A DNA stretch of 64,000 nucleotides, taken from Ustulina deusta (taxonomy: Eukaryota; Ascomycota; Sordariomycetes; Xylariales; Xylariaceae). The translations under genes were made by a program, and so were the position numbers. This document shows, piece after piece, positions 58,958-64,000 of the stretch. How positions within the stretch are numbered: the first letter of the stretch is position 1; each line of letters opens with the position of its first letter. The notes under the pieces were generated by a model. It did no database searches. It worked only from the letters and a program-made list of their open reading frames with translations, and was not told the origin of the DNA. The DNA lies in the NCBI GenBank assembly GCA_023159155.1, contig JAJNNX010000030.1:62001-126000 (forward strand), written 5' to 3'.

Positions 58958-61900
58958 CTAAGCCGGCGGGGGTCTCTGTGGCGGGAGACCCGGCGAGGCT
59001 GGGCCTGGGCCTGTAGAAGCTGGCCCGCGAAGGTTGATCGACCCGATTCTCGATACGATGTTACTGCCAACAGCATCGACGGCTCCGCGTGGCGATGTCA
59101 CTAAAACATTCCGGGTCAGTAATTGCTATTTCTAGCGAGCTCTGCGGGCGTTCCGGCATAGCGGGACGCTTATCGGGCACGATTTTGGCGCAGAAAGAAG
59201 TCTTCTTCCTCAAAAATTGCAACCAAGGAAGAAAAAGAAAAGAAAGATGAAAAGGGCTCTAAGAATTGCTTACGAGTTGGGCCTGTCGGCGCCGTTTCTT
59301 GGACCTTGAACAACTTAATGCCTGTACCATTCCAGATACCAACCGTGCCCTTAGCGACCTGCATTTCGCTAGTAAAGATGAAACTCCATATTAGAGATTC
59401 ATACCAGCCAAGGGCTAGAGGAGACCACTCAAAAGATTGAACTCGAACTAATGATGGTTCAATACCAACTAGACCGGCTTCTCTGATGGTTGTGAAAGTA
59501 GCGGCTGAGGGAGAATCGGCGTTTAGCCTCTGCCGGTCCACGAGCACAGTCAGCTGTTGTATAATAGTCAGAATCGTGTGTAACGGGAGTTCTGGAAGCC
59601 AGCTTTCAATCCAATCTGCGGATGGCTCGAATGCGCCCGAGGTAGACTGGCCGGCTACAGAATAGCTTCCTAAGCTGGTGGTACTATTCTGCCTAGAGAA
59701 GGTTGGAACACCAGCAGGCATCTTTCCCCGAGCCTTTTCGGACATTCCCTTCAACTGAGTTGGCACGGCGTCCTCGACACCCGCAACGGATGAAGCACGA
59801 GAAGGATTTTCGCTGGAACTCGACTGAGCTGGCGTTGGGCGCTCTTCCCCGTCACTGTCATCCTCATCATCGCCGATTGTGAAGGTGGTATCCTCCTCGG
59901 GCACATCACTCAATGACGGTATTTTTGGTACGGCTGTAGTAGGACTGCGTAAGCTCTCAACAGAACTCCGTCTGGAGTTTGTTTCAAAGGGGTCAGCAGC
60001 CTGTCCGTTTTCTTTTCTTTGGCGGTTTCGCCGCTCGAGTTCTTCTTGACCACTCTCAAGGGTGAAGCTTCGCAATGCCTCAAAACGTTTTCTGTTCTTT
60101 AAGACAAGATAAATGAAATTGGGATTTTCTATAACAATCAGCGCAAATTGTTTACATTGTTTGTGGGTCACTCACTCTCGTATTGATGCTCAATGATAGC
60201 ATTTAAAGACTCCAATAGGGAGCTTAACAAAACATGATTGTTATCATTGGCTAGAAGGAAGGATGGGGAGGACATCGAATTGAACAGCTGTATTAGTTTT
60301 GAGCATGTTGTACTGCTGATACCTTCTAGATATGCAGAGACATTATTAACCACGGCTAACAATGCTGGGTAGATGGCAGACAGCTTGCTCTGACTCCTGG
60401 TGATGAGATTATATATCGACTAAAAAAAGACAATCAGTGGCTGCTTTTCAGAACAACTCTAAGCCACTTACCTGTATAAGAAAATCTCCATATGTCCCCT
60501 TGAAACTAGGGATTCTGATGACTGTTGGGAGTGTGTCCTGCGCGCCAAAAGGCTTATTCAAATTGACCCCAAAGTTCTTTTCAACGCTTAATGTTTGCAA
60601 CAGGAAGGCACACATCCTCACGACGCCTTGTTTTGAGGCATCTAGCTTGTACTCAGTGGCATAGAAGAGAATCAGGATGACAAAATCATATGCTCGTTGC
60701 GTATCGATCATGTATGACCTGAAGCGTTTGTTGCACTGGGTAACCTCCCAAAACAGCATAATAATTTCAGGAGAGAATCTGGCGGTGGCTTGTGTGCCAG
60801 GCAGATATGATGTATTGGACTGTATTGGCTGATTGAGGATTCGGGTCATGCCATCCAGAATGAACTGGAAGTCTTGGGGTCGATGTAGCCGGCCTAGGAA
60901 ATGACGATAATAGTTCTTTGGCGTAGAGCCAGCAGGTGATTCGGGAATCGGGTAGAGCAAAATAACCAAGAGGAACTGTAGAGTATAGGTGACGAGAACC
61001 TCCTTGGGATCCTTAAAAACAAGAGTGTTGATAGGAACACGCCAACTGGCCGGGTTATACTTTAGAGTCTATAATAGTTAGGAAGATTATACTGGGCTCG
61101 ACTTTCGATCACTTTGACTCACCGTATTCAGTAGCGAGCATAGAACGGATAGCACAACTTGCTTATCAGGGCAAGTGCAGATATAGGTCAACGACTTTGT
61201 ACCCTTAGTCGGGAGCAGGTTTGGCGACATATACATGCTCTGGCTTGCCAGAGTCACGAGCAGTCTCAGAATTTCACACCGGTTACTCTCAAACTCCCTT
61301 GTCGTAGGCACAGCTGTATTGCACCCTACTCCACTCTGCCAGATGGCATATGTAACTTTTGGTTTGCCATGAGGTTGTTTCGGGACCGTCAAGTCCGAGA
61401 AAAAGAGTAAGTCGATCAGTGTATCTATCAGTTCCTCGGCAAGGGGTTTCGCATCTTCGAACTCGTCGGCTGGGGGCTTTGCATCCTGCTTGTCCTCCTG
61501 AGCTTCGTCAAACAGCACTTCATTTGCGATGGCCGATCGCCTCGTTCGTTTCCTCCTCGTGCCCCAAAAGAACTTATTTTCCCAAGCCTGTAGACTATCG
61601 GCTTCGTATAAGTATGGTAGAATGCGGGTCAAAACGCGAATGCAGTTCAGGGCGTCCTTCTCAGGGGCGAACTCGGGGTCGGGGAAAGACGGGTGATGGC
61701 GTAGGATGAATAAGCGGGAGGTGACGGCCAAGATAAGCGTCTCTAGGTTTTCTATGGCCCTGTCTCGTGTCCGGCGGATATCCGCAGGCGAGAAGAGGGA
61801 GAAAACATCTTCGGAAGACTCTGGGAGCTCCCAGAACTATGGAATGTTAGCCAGGGGCGCATGAGGCCCGGTCGCTTTCTTGCAGGTAAGAAGACGAGGG

Positions 61901-62005
61901 GGGACTGACGGACGTCCAGTAGGGATCATCAGCGGGTATGTGCCGCTCTTCAGACAACCTAAAGATTCCCTTCTTGAAGACGAGCTTAGAGTCACTGGCA
62001 CCCAT
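58958..62005 (-). CDS. hid1: HID1 family protein
   Basis: Six exons on the minus strand: 62005-61910, 61836-61123, 61068-60472, 60419-60176, 60128-59274 and 59100-58958, for 882 residues. Each join keeps conserved family sequence, e.g. DDPYWTS-FWELP, QYE-KNPNFIYLVLKNRKRFEAL and TGPT-LTSPRGAVDAVGSNIVSRI. The first donor is GTCAGT, the rest GTGAGT/GTAAGT/GTAAGC. The start MGASDSK puts Gly at position 2 with Ser at 6, a myristoylation signal as in animal HID-1. HID1 is a peripheral Golgi protein needed for dense-core vesicle and trans-Golgi sorting in animals; the fission yeast homologue Ftp105 sits at the Golgi and binds the deubiquitinase Ubp5. A low-complexity acidic/Ser region (about 585-680) is encoded by exon 5. 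The frame is open upstream to an ATG at 62,137, but starting there would remove the myristoylation site. Confidence 0.93.
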
Positions 62006-63345
62006 GACGACAGTCAATCCATGTCTACAGAAAAAGGTTGTTGAGCAGAACGCCTCGGGTATTCTTCGATTTGGCGAATAGACCAAAACACTGCGGAGGG
62101 TGCTGGAGACGATGGGATGGGTTGGTGGAAGAAACAATTGATAGGCTGTCCGGCTCTTAGCCTGGGTACCTACATGGGATGCAAATGAATAAATGTGCGA
62201 CTAGGTAGGTAGCTAGGTAGGTCAATGAATATGTAGATAATTAGACGAGCCGAGATCGCGATCTATCTTAGGTATGTATGTTAGGTAGTAGGATCCAGGT
62301 AAGTACGAAGCTACATAGAGGTAGGTAAGCTGTTACCTCATTGTTACCAGTCTTATCGATCGATACATCCATGGAGGCACTCTGAGGCAGATCCGCACTC
62401 CTTAATTGAATACCACCACTTGGTAGATAATTCTCTGGATATTTTAAGCCTACCTATGAAATATTATTATTATGCTATAAAAGTGAAACTCTATGCCACG
62501 TCTAAAGTCCATTCGAGCGCCATTCGAGAGAGTAAGCTCATATTCGTATTAATCGTAAGATGGAAAAGGGAGGCAATTAATGTAGGTAGGTATTCCAAGC
62601 ACAAACACGGGCATATATCCGTGACAGCTTTAGTTCCAATGTTGTAACAGTTTCAGGCCGCTCCCAATTGCGAAACCATAGGTACCTCTTGACTAAGGAT
62701 GATTTTAATGCAAACGTAGTTTTGCACACAGATTACCTAGGTAGCACTATGATTGCCTTGCCCTACAATATTCAGGATGCCAAACCGTACAAAATGGTCT
62801 TACAACTGGCCAAATAATTACCGGCATCATCTCCCATTCCCTCTTCCCTTCCACTGGGCACCTTGAACATGGTTAGGCAACCGCCGTGTCCCGAACATTA
62901 GCCAGGCGCCGTCAGAGCTTACATCGAGATATATACATGTATATACACTGCAACCAGACGATTCCGTGGATGGGTGTCAACTATTATTATTGTGCTTATA
63001 CCTTAGGGAACCCTGTCCCCACCCTCGCCCCGCGTTGCTCGTGTTGTGTCAATCAGCAAAGCTACCGACATGTGTTGGCAGCGCACTTGTGTTCGGGACA
63101 TCCGCAGCAGAACTCGTCGGGGAAGACGGGCCGCGACGGCAATCAGTCCCATCGAGACAAGGTAGTATAGCATCATGGCCGAGGGCGTCTTCCGACCTTC
63201 TGCCGACAGATCATCAACAGCAATGATTCCCTTCGTAGGTATATAAAACAGGCCGCTCCTCCCGCTGAAATGAGCAGGGCCTTAGATAGTAGATCCAGAG
63301 GTCGCTGCCCACGGTCTGACACAGCCGGGCTCTTGGAGTTCAGTG
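62006..63345. other. Divergent intergenic region rich in TAGGTA repeats
   Basis: Upstream of both hid1 (-) and the MFS gene (+). TAGGTAGG-type tracts occur at about 62,203-62,222, 62,268-62,290, 62,318-62,330, 62,583-62,592, 62,679 and 62,736-62,745. A tataaaa-like sequence lies near 63,241-63,246, about 100 bases before the MFS start, a possible TATA box. No coding frame recognised. Confidence 0.55.
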
Positions 63346-64000
63346 ATGTCGACTACACAGACCGCCGTCGCGGAATCGACCCAGTCGTATCCCCTGACGG
63401 AACTCAATCACGAGTCTCCGGCCAAGGATATTGAATCGCCGCCAGAGCAGCAACTATATGGGAGTCAGGCCATCGATCGCGAGCCGGCCACGCCCTTTCT
63501 GAAACTGATTGTTGCCGGCTACTCATTCTTCTGTGCCGGTGTCGGCGACGGCACTTGTAAGCATTGTCTCAGTCATTCGCTTCCTGCTGTGTCCATTGCC
63601 AGGAGCCGGGAAGTCGTCTGTTCCCCATTGTAGACGAGATTCCTCCGCCGTCTTCTACCTATCAGAGGAAAGACTGACCTAAGCGTGGAAGTGGGACCTT
63701 TGATCCCGTATATCCTAAGTAGCTTCCATATCGGCACTGGGGAAATCGCCATCATGTAAGTCTTCGCGGCAACTTTTCCGCCCTAGACTCTCCTAATCGG
63801 ACAGTTACGCGACTACATTCGCAGGATGGCTGCTCGCCGCTGTCACGAACCCCATCCTTACAGCGCACCTAACACTTGGCCAACTGCTGTTCGTCGGCGC
63901 GGTCCTTCAGCTCATCGCCCAATCGTTGCGCCCATGGAGTCCGCTCGCCGTCTTCTGCCTTTCGTTTCTCTTCCAGTCTCTCGGCCTGGGTTATCAAGAC
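63346..64000 (+). CDS. BSC6-like MFS transporter, 5' part (runs off the window)
   Basis: Exons 63346-63556, 63692-63755 and 63805 onward. Introns are GTAAGC to aag (branch ctgac) and GTAAGT to cag. A cytosolic Gln/Glu/Ser-rich N terminus (about 50 residues) leads into span 1 (FLKLIVAGYSFFCAGVGDGT). Next come LGPLIPYILSSFHIGTGEIAI, YATTFAGWLLAAVTN, span 3 (LLFVGAVLQLIAQSL) and SFLFQSLGLGYQD at the edge. The GDGTLGPLIPY and YATTFAGW signatures are those of the fungal MFS family that includes yeast Bsc6, plasma- or vacuolar-membrane carriers of unknown substrate. The frame of all three joins is consistent. Only about 155 of an expected 450 or so residues are present. Confidence 0.85.

Overview
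The window comes from the nuclear genome of a filamentous ascomycete (Pezizomycotina). The evidence is short GT-AG introns with CTRAC-type branch sites, a Zn2Cys6 regulator, samB, MID1, HID1 and a BSC6-like MFS gene, and a long AT-saturated block whose repeats differ almost only by C-to-T and G-to-A changes, the signature of repeat-induced point mutation (RIP). The class cannot be fixed from sequence alone; Sordariomycetes or Leotiomycetes would fit.

About 1-29,480 is an AT-rich, gene-free isochore made of nested, RIP-degraded LTR retrotransposons. On the left is a pair of 258-bp LTR-like repeats (5-262 and 8267-8524), with a Ty1/Copia element (1699-7648, 171-bp LTRs, target duplication gctta) inserted between them. 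Next is a minus-strand Ty3/Gypsy relic with a recognisable reverse transcriptase (about 12.4-12.9 kb) that ends near 15,699. From 15,700 to 28,708 lies a Russian-doll nest of one chromodomain Gypsy family. Copy B (19,855-26,009, target duplication attat) sits in copy A, A sits in the remnant of C, and C sits in an inverted remnant D. RIP load rises from B through A to C.

About 29,480-64,000 is ordinary gene-bearing DNA. In order it holds: an INA17-like mitochondrial inner-membrane assembly protein (+); the Cch1 partner MID1 (-); a Zn2Cys6 transcription factor (+); a divergent centrin/calmodulin-like EF-hand protein (+); a class II eIF4E, 4EHP-like (-); the MYND protein SamB/Mub1 (-); a conserved two-membrane-span protein of unknown function (-) divergent from the CDF-family protein Zrg17 (+); HID1 (-); and the 5' part of a BSC6-like MFS transporter (+) running off the end. 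The genes are unrelated housekeeping and regulatory functions, not a cluster. Two themes recur: calcium (MID1 and the EF-hand protein) and the secretory pathway (Zrg17 at the ER and HID1 at the Golgi).

The intergenic spaces are long (up to 6 kb) and carry short TAGGTA-type repeats, a minisatellite and a 28-bp perfect palindrome. The most unusual gene-level features are an intron in the Zn2Cys6 gene that can fold into a hairpin spanning its acceptor site, and a GC-AG intron placed directly after the ATG of the EF-hand gene. I found no undescribed multi-gene system.
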